From assembly GCA_902489135.1 (NCBI GenBank), contig CABTYW010000048.1, forward strand, positions 1-14,645: a stretch of 14,645 bases of DNA, in the 5' to 3' direction. The position numbers and the translations under genes are program-made. Under the pieces are notes generated by a model. The model was not told where the DNA came from, did no database searches, and was given only the letters and a program-made list of their open reading frames with translations. Below are positions 1 through 7,410 of the stretch, in pieces (the first letter of the stretch is position 1; each line of letters starts with the position of its first letter). Source of the DNA: an uncultured Synergistaceae bacterium. Lineage in GTDB: Bacteria; Synergistota; Synergistia; Synergistales; Dethiosulfovibrionaceae.

Positions 1-23
1 TCAGACGTGTGCTCTTCCGATCT
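1..23. other. Illumina adapter remnant (artefact, not genomic)
   Basis: The bases contain GTGCTCTTCCGATCT and the preceding ACG/TCAG context, matching the 3' part of the standard TruSeq read-2 adapter. Translated forward they give the familiar contaminant peptide start LFRS; on the reverse strand they give the IGRAHV tail seen in contaminated database proteins. Genomic sequence starts at about base 24. Any start codon called inside this stretch (for example GTG at 9) is false. Confidence 0.97.
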
Positions 24-1154
24 CCCTCTTTCTCGATGAAGCCGTCGGAAAAAGAGCCCGCAGCGTCCGCTTTGCCGGAACATTCTGAGCCGGCGCTGCC
101 GCCTGCCCCTCCGCGGGCTTTTTCGCGGGGAGCGCGCGGCGTCGAAACTTCAAAGGACCTTTCCGGCGCGCCGGCATCACGCGCTTCGGCGTCACATCCC
201 GCTGCGGACCGTGCCGGTCCCCCCCCGAAGGAGCCGGCGCGCCTGAGGCTGTTGCGGATTTTTTTGGGAGTTGCGATTGCGGCGCTGGCCGCCGGTGTCT
301 ATCTGTATTGGGAAGAACAGGAACTCAGCGCCGTTGCGCCGCCCATGGTGATGCCGCAGCCTTATTTTTACGAAGAAGAGCAGCCCGTGAGCGCACTTCT
401 TCTCTGGAACGAGGAGGTTGTGAAGTCTCCGGTGCCCGGCACGGTGCAGCTCACCTTCGGCGTTCAGCCCGCCGCCGTCGCCGCCAACGACGTGGTGGCC
501 ACGGTGCTTTCCCGCGGAAAGACGACGACGGTCAGATCCCCTTCCCGCGGGTATTTCCTTCCCGCCCTTGACGGCGCCGAGAGCCGTTGGAATTACGGCA
601 GCCTGTGGCTCGGATCGGGACTGCTTCCTCAAGCGCCTCAGAACTCATGGATCGAAGATCTGGCCTCGCTGCGCGGGGATCGCATCGTCGGAAAGCTTGT
701 CTTTCTGCCGCAAAATCCCAGAGCGGTGTTCTATGTCAATCTGACGGACAGACTGTCTCAAAGCCTTCAGCTGGGCGCCATTTTGATCCGCCGCGCCTCC
801 AAGGGTCCCAAATGGACGGCGCACGTGAGGGTCTTCAAGAAGTATGACCAATCCCGCGCAAAGGTCGTCATTGACATGCCCTGCTTTCCCATGGACATGG
901 TGCTGTCCCGTCAGGCGAATTTTCTGGTGTGCTCCGACGAGGATTCGGGATTGATTGTCCCGGGAACGGCGGTGGTGTTGCGCCGGGGCACCTATGGCGT
1001 CTTTGAGCTGGTGGGAGATCGAATTGAATTCCGAAAGGTGACGGGAAAGCCGGTCAGCGACGGCCGCTTCTTTGTGGCGTCGGGACTTCAGCCGGGAAAC
1101 CCTGTCATCCTCAATGCGGCCAACGCCGAAGAAAAGAGGGTGCGTTTATGGTGA
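24..1154 (+). CDS. HlyD-like membrane-anchored protein, 5' partial
   Basis: This frame is open from the adapter junction to TGA at 1152. The first in-frame ATG (36) has no Shine-Dalgarno sequence, so the true 5' end is probably lost at the contig edge. Counting from that ATG, residues 1-70 are Pro/Ala/charged and disordered-looking. Residues 71-91 form one hydrophobic membrane segment (LRIFLGVAIAALAAGVYLYW), and the rest should be extracytoplasmic. Residues 127-180 look like the split lipoyl/barrel-sandwich part of HlyD-type adaptors: KSPVPGTV, a V-x-A-N-D-V-V-A-T-V strand pair, then VRSPSRGYF. No long coiled-coil hairpin is visible, so this is not a classical efflux adaptor. Proteins of this general type sit directly upstream of yggS-sepF in several Firmicutes, and the place fits. 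The last 7 bases overlap yggS. Function is unknown; a link to division or envelope is inferred only from context. Confidence 0.7.
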   Translation, partial: PSFSMKPSEKEPAASALPEHSEPALPPAPPRAFSRGARGVETSKDLSGAPASRASASHPAADRAGPPPKEPARLRLLRIFLGVAIAALAAGVYLYWEEQELSAVAPPMVMPQPYFYEEEQPVSALLLWNEEVVKSPVPGTVQLTFGVQPAAVAANDVVATVLSRGKTTTVRSPSRGYFLPALDGAESRWNYGSLWLGSGLLPQAPQNSWIEDLASLRGDRIVGKLVFLPQNPRAVFYVNLTDRLSQSLQLGAILIRRASKGPKWTAHVRVFKKYDQSRAKVVIDMPCFPMDMVLSRQANFLVCSDEDSGLIVPGTAVVLRRGTYGVFELVGDRIEFRKVTGKPVSDGRFFVASGLQPGNPVILNAANAEEKRVRLW

Positions 1155-1846
1155 ATTCAGAGATGGAGATGCGTATCCGCGGCATACTTGACCGCATTGC
1201 GGCGGCGGCAAGGCGCAGCGGACGCCGCGCCGAAGACGTGCGGCTTCTGGCCGTGAGCAAGACCAAGCCCATTGAACTGGTCGTTGAGGCGGCGAAAACG
1301 GGATTGGTCCGTCACTTCGGGGAAAACAGGGTACAGGAGTGTCAGGTGAAGATTCCGGCCTTTCCCGCCGACATGGCGCCGGTGTGCTGGCATCTCATCG
1401 GACATTTGCAGCGCAACAAAGCGCGTAAAGCCGCAGACCTGGTGGATGTGGTTGAGAGCGTTGACAGCCTGGAAATTGCGGCGGCTCTCGAGCGCCTCTG
1501 CGCCGAAAAGCAAAAGAAACTGGAAGTTCTTGTGGAAGTCAACAGCTCCGCCGAAGCCGCCAAAACGGGGCTACCCGCGAATCAGGTGCCCGCGCTTGCC
1601 GAGTACCTCAGAGAGAAGTGTCCGCACCTGGATTTCAAAGGACTCATGACCATCGGACCGTTGGGCGGAGACGAAAAAGCGGTGCGGAAAGCCTTTGCCG
1701 CCACGCGGGAACTTCGCGACAGGCTTCGCGTCGCTCCCGACGATCTTCCCTGCCTTTCCATGGGCATGAGCGGCGATTTCGAGCAGGCCGTTGAAGAGGG
1801 CAGCACCGAAGTCCGTGTGGGCACGGCCATATTCGGACAACGTTAG
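1148..1846 (+). CDS. yggS: YggS/YlmE family PLP-binding homeostasis protein
   Basis: A 232-residue protein of the conserved YggS/PROSC family, a single-domain alanine-racemase-like TIM barrel that binds pyridoxal phosphate without known catalysis and balances PLP and amino/keto-acid pools in the cytoplasm. Visible landmarks in order are LLAVSKTKP with the PLP lysine at residue 38, HFGENRVQE, WHLIGHLQRNK, GLMTIGP, and the C-terminal phosphate-binding stretch LSMGMSGDFEQAVEEGSTEVRVGTAIFG. Length is normal for the family. The ATG at 1148 has AAGAGGG 7 bases upstream and overlaps the end of the preceding gene, which suggests translational coupling. A later in-frame ATG at 1163 is less well placed. 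The gene lies directly before sepF, as ylmE does in Bacillus. Confidence 0.95.
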   Translation: MVNSEMEMRIRGILDRIAAAARRSGRRAEDVRLLAVSKTKPIELVVEAAKTGLVRHFGENRVQECQVKIPAFPADMAPVCWHLIGHLQRNKARKAADLVDVVESVDSLEIAAALERLCAEKQKKLEVLVEVNSSAEAAKTGLPANQVPALAEYLREKCPHLDFKGLMTIGPLGGDEKAVRKAFAATRELRDRLRVAPDDLPCLSMGMSGDFEQAVEEGSTEVRVGTAIFGQR

Positions 1847-1850
1847 GAGG
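1845..1850 (+). promoter_or_regulatory. Ribosome binding site that fixes the TTG start of sepF
   Basis: A perfect AGGAGG overlaps the yggS stop region and lies 7 bases before TTG at 1858. No ATG or GTG lies nearby in that frame, so the strong site decides the start. Confidence 0.85.
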
Positions 1851-1857
1851 GATCCCG

Positions 1858-2502
1858 TTGAGCAGCAAAATACTTGAATTCCTTGGATTGGCAGACAGCA
1901 AAGACGGCGATGTGGTGGTGGAGTCCCATCGCAGACAGCGTTCCGATTATCTGAAAAAAATTCAGCGCCTTGTTGTCCCGCCCGAGGATCAGGACGCTTC
2001 GTCGCCGGTCAGCGGGGAGCCTCGTGCCGCTGCCCCCTATGTGGCCGTTAAAGACGATCCTCTGACGGAAGAAGCGCCGCAGGGCGCAGAGCCGCAGTCC
2101 GTTCCCATGGTCGAGCGCGTTTCCGGGACAGGCGAAGGCCGACGGGCGGCTGCCCGCAAAAGAGAGTCTCTGACGGACAAACTGCGCAGCTTCGGCCAGT
2201 CGCTGCGCCGCCCCGATGAGAAACAGCCGCCGCTGATTTTGATCAGGAAGAACATTCCGGCGATGATCGAGGACATTGAAGATGCCCTGGTGGGCGGTCA
2301 GACCGTGCTTCTCGATTTTGAAAGCGAAGATTCCGCCGTCGCCAGAGACGTCATATCCAAAGTCGTCGCGTTTGCCCGAATGCACGACGGCGTCTATTAC
2401 ACCGTGACGAGCACCAGCCTGCTCCTGGCGCTCGGCAGAAATGCCGTTGTGGAGTGGCTTCCCGATGAAAGCGGCGACAGGAGCGCTGAGAATGAGCGAT
2501 GA
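1858..2502 (+). CDS. sepF: SepF-like cell division protein (divergent)
   Basis: A 214-residue protein matching the SepF layout. A short N-terminal amphipathic segment (SSKILEFLGL) of the kind that tethers SepF to the membrane is followed by a long polar linker (about residues 20-124), then the compact SepF domain at about 125-203 (PPLILIRKN, DIEDALVGGQTVLLDFES, ARDVISKVVAFA, NAVVEWLP). SepF polymerises at the division site and links FtsZ to the membrane. The linker makes it longer than the roughly 150 residues usual in Bacillus. The usual glycine-containing motif after the second helix is weakly conserved, so the family call leans partly on position between yggS and divIVA. Start is TTG. The 3' end overlaps divIVA by 11 bases. 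Confidence 0.82.
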   Translation: MSSKILEFLGLADSKDGDVVVESHRRQRSDYLKKIQRLVVPPEDQDASSPVSGEPRAAAPYVAVKDDPLTEEAPQGAEPQSVPMVERVSGTGEGRRAAARKRESLTDKLRSFGQSLRRPDEKQPPLILIRKNIPAMIEDIEDALVGGQTVLLDFESEDSAVARDVISKVVAFARMHDGVYYTVTSTSLLLALGRNAVVEWLPDESGDRSAENER

Positions 2503-2965
2503 AATGGACCTGATGAAGGTCGTTGACATCGAGAGCGTCGATTTTTCACGAAGCGTGAGAGGGTACGACCGCGACGAAGTCGATGACTTCCTGGACCGCG
2601 TGGCCGATACAATACAGCGTTACGCCGAGCTTCACAGCACCGATCAGATGCGCATACGGCAGCTGGAAACGGAAATTCAGGGCAACGCCCAACTCAAAGA
2701 GTCGCTGCAGAACGCCCTTGACATGGCTAAACGGACGTCCGACGATTTTCTCGCGTCATCGCACAAAGAAAGCGAAGCCGTGCTTGTGGCCGCCAAGGCC
2801 AAGTCCGAGGCCATTCTCGTTGACGCCACCACGCAGAAAGCGCGGCTGCTCAGCGAGATTGAAGAGTTGCGCCGGGCCAAAGAGCATTTCGTGGCCGACG
2901 CCAGGGCCGCCGTGTTGAGATACACCATGCTGCTGGACGGGCTTCAGGGGAAAGAAGATCAATGA
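2492..2965 (+). CDS. divIVA: DivIVA-family polar/septal coiled-coil protein
   Basis: A 157-residue protein. Residues 10-45 carry the DivIVA N-terminal membrane-curvature domain (VDIESVDFSRSVRGYDRDEVDDFLDRV; compare the FxRxxRGYdxdEVdxFLd family pattern). The rest, to about residue 145, is coiled coil with many Glu, Lys and Ala residues. DivIVA proteins sense negative membrane curvature and recruit division or polarity factors. The ATG at 2492 is chosen because AGGAG (about 2479-2483) lies about 8 bases upstream; the frame stays open further upstream but there it runs over sepF. A downstream ATG at 2504 is the alternative. It overlaps sepF by 11 bases and recG by 4. The genes ylmG and ylmH, which separate sepF and divIVA in Bacillus, are missing here. 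Confidence 0.92.
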   Translation: MSDEMDLMKVVDIESVDFSRSVRGYDRDEVDDFLDRVADTIQRYAELHSTDQMRIRQLETEIQGNAQLKESLQNALDMAKRTSDDFLASSHKESEAVLVAAKAKSEAILVDATTQKARLLSEIEELRRAKEHFVADARAAVLRYTMLLDGLQGKEDQ

Positions 2966-5046
2966 CGGAGCCGTCCCTGAGCCTTGAGGACAAAGTGACA
3001 GCCCTTCGCGGCGTCGGCGAAGCCAGGGCGCTTCTTTTGCAGCGCCTCGGAATTTTCACCGTGGAGGACCTGCTGTACTTTTTCCCTCGTCGCTATGAGG
3101 ACCGGCGTCAGATCGTTCAAATCAGGGATCTCGTGCCCGGCGGGCCGCCGCAGGCCTTTCGCGCTCGCGTCGTCGCCGTCGAACAGAGGATTGCGCGGCG
3201 CAACCGCAAGCTTCACCTCATTCGCGCCTGTCTCAGCGACGGGAAAAACGTCGCCTGGGCCCTGTGGTTCAATCGGTGGAATTTGAAGAACCTGCTGCGC
3301 GAAGGCATGGAATTGGCGCTTTACGGCTCTCTTGAACCGCGCAGAAGCGTGCCGGAACTGCTCAATCCGGAGTTTGAGATTCTCGACGCCGACGACCCTC
3401 GAAGCGTGGGGCGCATCGTTCCCGTGTATGCCGCCACCGCGGGGCTCAACGAGAAATGGCTCCGCCGGGTTATCGACAGCCTGCTGGACGCCTTGCCCTC
3501 TGAGCCGCGGGAGATCCTTCCGGCGGCGATTGTCGAAAAATTTCATTTCATCGATGCCGCGACGGCCGTGCGCGAGATGCACCGTCCCACCGACGAAAAA
3601 AACTTTCGCGCCGCAAGGCAAAGACTTGTTTTTGAAGAGTTCTTTCTGCTCCAGACGGGACTGGCGCTTCGCCGCCGTCTCGGCAGCCGCGGAAAAGGAG
3701 CCGTGCCTCTTACGGGAAAAAACGATCTGACGGCGCGCTTTTTGCAGGGATTGAACTTTGAACTGACGGACGACCAAAAAAAAGTCATCGGTGAAATTTC
3801 GGCAGATCTGCGTCAGCCTGTGCCCATGAACCGCCTGCTTCAGGGCGACGTGGGATCGGGCAAAACGGTGGTGGCCGTCGCCGCTCTGCTTCAGGCTCTC
3901 GATTCCGGCGTTCAGGCGGCGCTCATGGCTCCCACGGCGGTGCTGGCTCAGCAGCATGCTCTGACGCTGCGCCGCTGGCTGGAGCCTCTGGGCGTCAGCG
4001 TCGGCCTGTTGACCGGCGGCCTTCCCCCGGCGGAGCGCAAAAAAGTTTACGACGGTCTCGCCTCGGGGGAACTTCGCGTCGTCGTGGGAACTCACGCCCT
4101 GATCCAGGAGGGCGTGAATTTTCATCGACTGGGTTTGGCCATCATTGACGAACAGCATCGTTTTGGTGTGCTTCAAAGGAAGGCTCTGAGCGGCAAAGCC
4201 GGTGCCGGCGCACCTCACACGCTTGTCATGACCGCCACGCCCATCCCGCGGACGCTGGCGCTTTCCGTCTACGGCGATCTGTCCATCTCGACGATCCGAC
4301 AGATGCCCGCTCACCGCAAACCCATCCGAACGGTATGGATCGGCGACAACCGCGTGCCGCGCATGCTGGAGTTTCTCGACGCCGAAATGGCGTCGGGGCG
4401 GCAGGTCTACTGGGTCTGTCCCCTCATTGAAGAGAGCGGGAACTTCGACGCCGCGCCGCTGGAGTCCCGTTACGAAAAACTGTGCGCCGCCTTTCCCCAT
4501 CGGCGGGCCGCTATGCTTCACGGCCAGATGAACGACCGAGAGAAAACGGAGATCATGAACAAGTTCGCCGCCGGAGAAATCGACATTCTGGCGGCCACGA
4601 CCGTCATTGAAGTGGGCGTTGACGTGCCCAACGCGTCGGTCATGGTGGTGGAAAACGCCGAACGCTTCGGGCTGTCTCAGCTACATCAGCTGCGCGGACG
4701 AGTGGGGAGGGGGCCTTACCCGTCGTGGTGCATTCTCTGCGCCGATCCCAAAAATCCCGAAGCCATTCACCGCCTCGATCAGTTCTGCACGCTCAGCGAC
4801 GGATTTGCCGTTGCCGAGGCCGACATGGAAATGCGGGGCCCCGGCGAATTCTGCGGAGTGCGCCAGCACGGACTGACGGATTTCCGCGTGGCCGATCTGA
4901 TCCGCGACGGCGCCGTCATGGAAGTGGCGCGACGCGAAGCCTTCGATCTGATTGAGAAGGTCGATCTCTCCGTCGGCTGCCCGCAGCTCATGAAAGCCGT
5001 CATGGGACGATACGGCAGAATGCTCGACATCGCGAGGACCGCATGA
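2962..5046 (+). CDS. recG: ATP-dependent DNA helicase RecG
   Basis: A full-length 694-residue RecG, a monomeric helicase that remodels stalled forks and branch-migrates Holliday junctions. The N-terminal wedge/OB-fold region runs to about residue 150 (LRGVGEARALLLQRLGI, LYFFPRRYEDR). The SF2 helicase motifs follow: Walker A GDVGSGKT at 295-302, APTAVLAQQH, GTHALI, Walker B as IIDEQHRFGV at about 394-403, TATPIPRT at 424-431, TTVIEVGVDVPNA, and QLRGRVGRG at about 576-584. The C-terminal RecG wedge-contact region (MRGPGEFCGVRQHG) is intact. The ATG overlaps the divIVA stop (ATGA), and the gene ends in an ATGA overlap with recX, so it depends on the operon promoter upstream of this window. Confidence 0.98.
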   Translation: MTEPSLSLEDKVTALRGVGEARALLLQRLGIFTVEDLLYFFPRRYEDRRQIVQIRDLVPGGPPQAFRARVVAVEQRIARRNRKLHLIRACLSDGKNVAWALWFNRWNLKNLLREGMELALYGSLEPRRSVPELLNPEFEILDADDPRSVGRIVPVYAATAGLNEKWLRRVIDSLLDALPSEPREILPAAIVEKFHFIDAATAVREMHRPTDEKNFRAARQRLVFEEFFLLQTGLALRRRLGSRGKGAVPLTGKNDLTARFLQGLNFELTDDQKKVIGEISADLRQPVPMNRLLQGDVGSGKTVVAVAALLQALDSGVQAALMAPTAVLAQQHALTLRRWLEPLGVSVGLLTGGLPPAERKKVYDGLASGELRVVVGTHALIQEGVNFHRLGLAIIDEQHRFGVLQRKALSGKAGAGAPHTLVMTATPIPRTLALSVYGDLSISTIRQMPAHRKPIRTVWIGDNRVPRMLEFLDAEMASGRQVYWVCPLIEESGNFDAAPLESRYEKLCAAFPHRRAAMLHGQMNDREKTEIMNKFAAGEIDILAATTVIEVGVDVPNASVMVVENAERFGLSQLHQLRGRVGRGPYPSWCILCADPKNPEAIHRLDQFCTLSDGFAVAEADMEMRGPGEFCGVRQHGLTDFRVADLIRDGAVMEVARREAFDLIEKVDLSVGCPQLMKAVMGRYGRMLDIARTA

Positions 5047-5528
5047 CTTCGCGCGAGGAGCGGGCGGTTTTTCGGGGCGTTCCCCCGTCGGAACACGAGA
5101 AGTGGGAAAGCGTGCTGCTGCGCCTGATCCAGCGGCCGCGCACGCGCAAAGAGCTGTACGTCAAGCTTCGGCAGAGAGGCTGTCCCGAAGCGACGGCCCG
5201 GGATCTGCTTCACCGCTTTCAGCAGATGGGCTACATCGACGACCGGACCTATGCACTGTTGTACCTGGACTCGAAAAAGAACTACGGTCTGCGCCGTCTT
5301 CGCGACGACCTGCGCGCCCGCGGCGTCAGCGGCGATGACATTGACGCCGCCTGTGACGAGTGCGAAATCGATGAAGTGCAGCGGGCTTTCAACGTGGCGC
5401 AGCCGTGGAACGGCCGTCCCGGCATAACGCCGGATAAGCTCAGAGCCCGCCTGCTTCGCCGCGGATTTGGCCCCGCGGCCGTCGACGAGGCGTTGGAGCG
5501 CCTCAATGACGCCGGCGATCCTTTGTGA
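5043..5528 (+). CDS. recX: RecX family regulatory protein
   Basis: A 161-residue all-helical protein with RecX-type three-helix repeats. The first is LLRLIQRPRTRKELYVKLRQRGCPEATARDLLHRFQQMGYIDDRTYA, followed by KNYGLRRLRDDLRARGVSGDDIDAAC and a third repeat near the C-terminus (GITPDKLRARLLRRGFGPAAVDEALERL). RecX binds RecA filaments and modulates recombinase activity. The ATG overlaps recG by 4 bases, and the terminator follows about 50 bases after its stop. In many bacteria recX follows recA; coupling to recG here joins two recombination genes. Confidence 0.93.
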   Translation: MTSREERAVFRGVPPSEHEKWESVLLRLIQRPRTRKELYVKLRQRGCPEATARDLLHRFQQMGYIDDRTYALLYLDSKKNYGLRRLRDDLRARGVSGDDIDAACDECEIDEVQRAFNVAQPWNGRPGITPDKLRARLLRRGFGPAAVDEALERLNDAGDPL

Positions 5529-5577
5529 CCGCCGGCGTGACGGCGTGGCGCGTCAGTGAAAAAAGAGCAGTGTCCAG

Positions 5578-5613
5578 GGGCGGCGCAAGATTTTTATTCT
5601 GTGCCGCCCTTTT
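5578..5613 (+). terminator. Rho-independent terminator of the yggS-recX operon
   Basis: GGGCGGCGCAAGA at 5578-5590 pairs with TCTGTGCCGCCC at 5598-5609 (one G-U pair and one bulged A) around a TTTTTAT loop, followed by TTTT. The position after recX and before the rny promoter fits an operon end. Confidence 0.8.
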
Positions 5614-5684
5614 GCGTGAAGGGCTTTTACGCGGAATTCAGCGCTTTTTTTAGAACTTTGTGAGAAAATAGTTCAAATTTGCTC

Positions 5685-5713
5685 TTGTTAAGTTCCGTTT
5701 AAAACTGTAAAAT
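5685..5713 (+). promoter_or_regulatory. Sigma70-type promoter for rny-ymdB
   Basis: TTGTTA (5685-5690), a 17-base spacer and TAAAAT (5708-5713) match the consensus at 4/6 and 5/6 positions. They lie in an AT-rich stretch just after the upstream terminator. The transcript would start near 5720, leaving a leader of about 60 bases to the GTG at 5780. Confidence 0.65.
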
Positions 5714-5779
5714 AAAACACACTGTGATGTGACTTAAGCGTGATTTCCTCTGACTTTTTCCATTGGCCCGAGGAAATCT

Positions 5780-7402
5780 GTGAACGTGCCCCGTCGTTCC
5801 GTTGAGCACGATGTGGACGCTTTGCACCAATACGATGACGAATTTACATGGGGAGTGAGTTTTTTGGGAGTGTACATTGTTGTAGGGCTGCTTCTCGGCC
5901 TTGTGGGAGGCGCAGCGACGGGATTGCTCGTTGCCCGCGGAGTGGCGTCGAAAAAAGTGGCGGAAGCCAAAATTCAGGCCGAAAATATTCTGAAAGACGT
6001 TCGCACCAACGCGGAGAACGAGAGCAAAAATCTGTTGTCAAAGGCGCGCGACGAGGCTTCGCAGGTACGTTTCGATGCGGAACGCGATGCCAAGGAGCGC
6101 CGCATTGAACTGCAGCGGACGGAGCGCAACCTGGAGCAGAAAGAGGACAAGCTGGATCGTCGTCTTGAAAAGCTTCAGCACCGCGAAGACGACATGAAAG
6201 TCCGGCAGGAAGCGCTGGACAAAAAAATTCAGGAAGCCGACGACCTCTGCAAACAGCGCACCGGCGAGCTTGAAAAAGTGGCGCAAATGACCAGCGATCA
6301 GGCGCGCGACGTGCTGCTCCATCAGGTGGAAGCCAGCGCGCAGCACGCCATCGGCCTTCGTCTTGCCGAACTTGAGGCGCAGGCCCAGCGCGAGGCCAAC
6401 AAACGCGCCCGCGAAATTGTGGTCTCCGCCGTTCAGCGCTGCGCCGTGGAGAAATCCTCCGACGTGTCCATCAGCACCGTCTCTTTGCCCAACGACGAGA
6501 TGAAAGGCCGCATTATCGGCCGCGAAGGCCGCAACATCCGCGCCTTCGAGACCGCAACGGGGGTGGATCTCATCGTGGACGACACGCCGGAAGCCGTCAC
6601 GCTGAGCTGTTTTGATCCCGTCCGCCGCGAAATCGCGCGGCTCTCTCTGGAAAAATTGGTGGTGGACGGCCGAATTCATCCCGCCCGCATTGAAGAGCTG
6701 GTGGCCAAAGCCACTGCCGAAGTGGAAGAGTCCATCGCCGACGCCGGCGAACAGGCGCTGATGGAACTGGGCATCAAGCAGATGAATCCCGAGCTGGTGC
6801 GCATCATCGGCCAGCTTCGCTATCGCTACAGCTACGGCCAGAACGCCCTGCAGCACAGCCTTGAAGTGGCCTACCTGTCGGGAATGATTGCCGCCGAGCT
6901 GGGCGTCAGCGAGGAAACGGCGCGCCGCGCCGGTTTGCTGCACGACATCGGCAAGGCCGTGGATTTTAAAATCGAAGGCCCCCATGCCCTGATCGGCGCC
7001 GACCTGGCAAAACGATACAACGAGCTGCCCGAGGTGATCAACGCCATCGCCTCTCACCACGAAGACGTGGAAGTGAAGAGCATTTACGACGTCATCGTCT
7101 CCACGGCGGACGCCATCAGCGCCGCGCGGCCGGGTGCCCGCCGCGAGAGCATCGACGCCTACGTCAAGCGCCTCGAAAAGCTCGAGGATGTGGCCAACAG
7201 CTTCAAGGGCGTCAGCAAAGCCTTTGCCATTCAGGCCGGACGGGAGGTCCGAATTATGGTGGCTCCTTCCGTTCCCGACGAAGCTGCCGTGGCGAAGCTC
7301 GCCTATGACATCGCCCGAAAGATTGAAGAAGAACTCAAGTATCCCGGACAGATCAAGGTGACGGCCATTAAGGAGATTCGAGCCTCCGACCTGGCGAAGT
7401 AG
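5780..7402 (+). CDS. rny: Ribonuclease Y
   Basis: RNase Y is a membrane-anchored endoribonuclease that starts mRNA decay. As numbered from GTG 5780 (540 residues), a single membrane helix lies at about 27-50, a long charged coiled coil at about 55-225, a KH RNA-binding domain from about 236 (GRIIGREGRNIR at 243-254), and an HD hydrolase domain with H359, the HD pair H388-D389 (GLLHDIGKA) and HHED at 426-429. The start is uncertain. GTG 5780 follows GAGGAAA by a short 3-5 base gap, and GTG 5786 is better spaced. GTG 5855 or TTG 5864 would give 512-515 residues, nearer the usual family length of about 510-520 and without the unusual hydrophilic leader. ymdB follows after 8 bases. Confidence 0.96.
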   Translation: MNVPRRSVEHDVDALHQYDDEFTWGVSFLGVYIVVGLLLGLVGGAATGLLVARGVASKKVAEAKIQAENILKDVRTNAENESKNLLSKARDEASQVRFDAERDAKERRIELQRTERNLEQKEDKLDRRLEKLQHREDDMKVRQEALDKKIQEADDLCKQRTGELEKVAQMTSDQARDVLLHQVEASAQHAIGLRLAELEAQAQREANKRAREIVVSAVQRCAVEKSSDVSISTVSLPNDEMKGRIIGREGRNIRAFETATGVDLIVDDTPEAVTLSCFDPVRREIARLSLEKLVVDGRIHPARIEELVAKATAEVEESIADAGEQALMELGIKQMNPELVRIIGQLRYRYSYGQNALQHSLEVAYLSGMIAAELGVSEETARRAGLLHDIGKAVDFKIEGPHALIGADLAKRYNELPEVINAIASHHEDVEVKSIYDVIVSTADAISAARPGARRESIDAYVKRLEKLEDVANSFKGVSKAFAIQAGREVRIMVAPSVPDEAAVAKLAYDIARKIEEELKYPGQIKVTAIKEIRASDLAK

Positions 7403-7410
7403 GCGCGCCG

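Noticed and set aside
2959..4521. A 520-codon open frame on the reverse strand across recG
   Set aside because: It is the antisense shadow of a well-conserved recG in GC-rich DNA; its translation is His/Arg/Gln-rich and resembles no family.
5529..5684. Possible riboswitch or small RNA before rny
   Set aside because: The only stable fold is the terminator hairpin at 5578-5613; it belongs to the upstream operon, and the rny promoter lies after it.
6038..7060. A 340-codon reverse-strand frame across rny
   Set aside because: It is antisense to the conserved KH and HD domains; composition (His, Gly, Phe rich) is typical of shadow frames.
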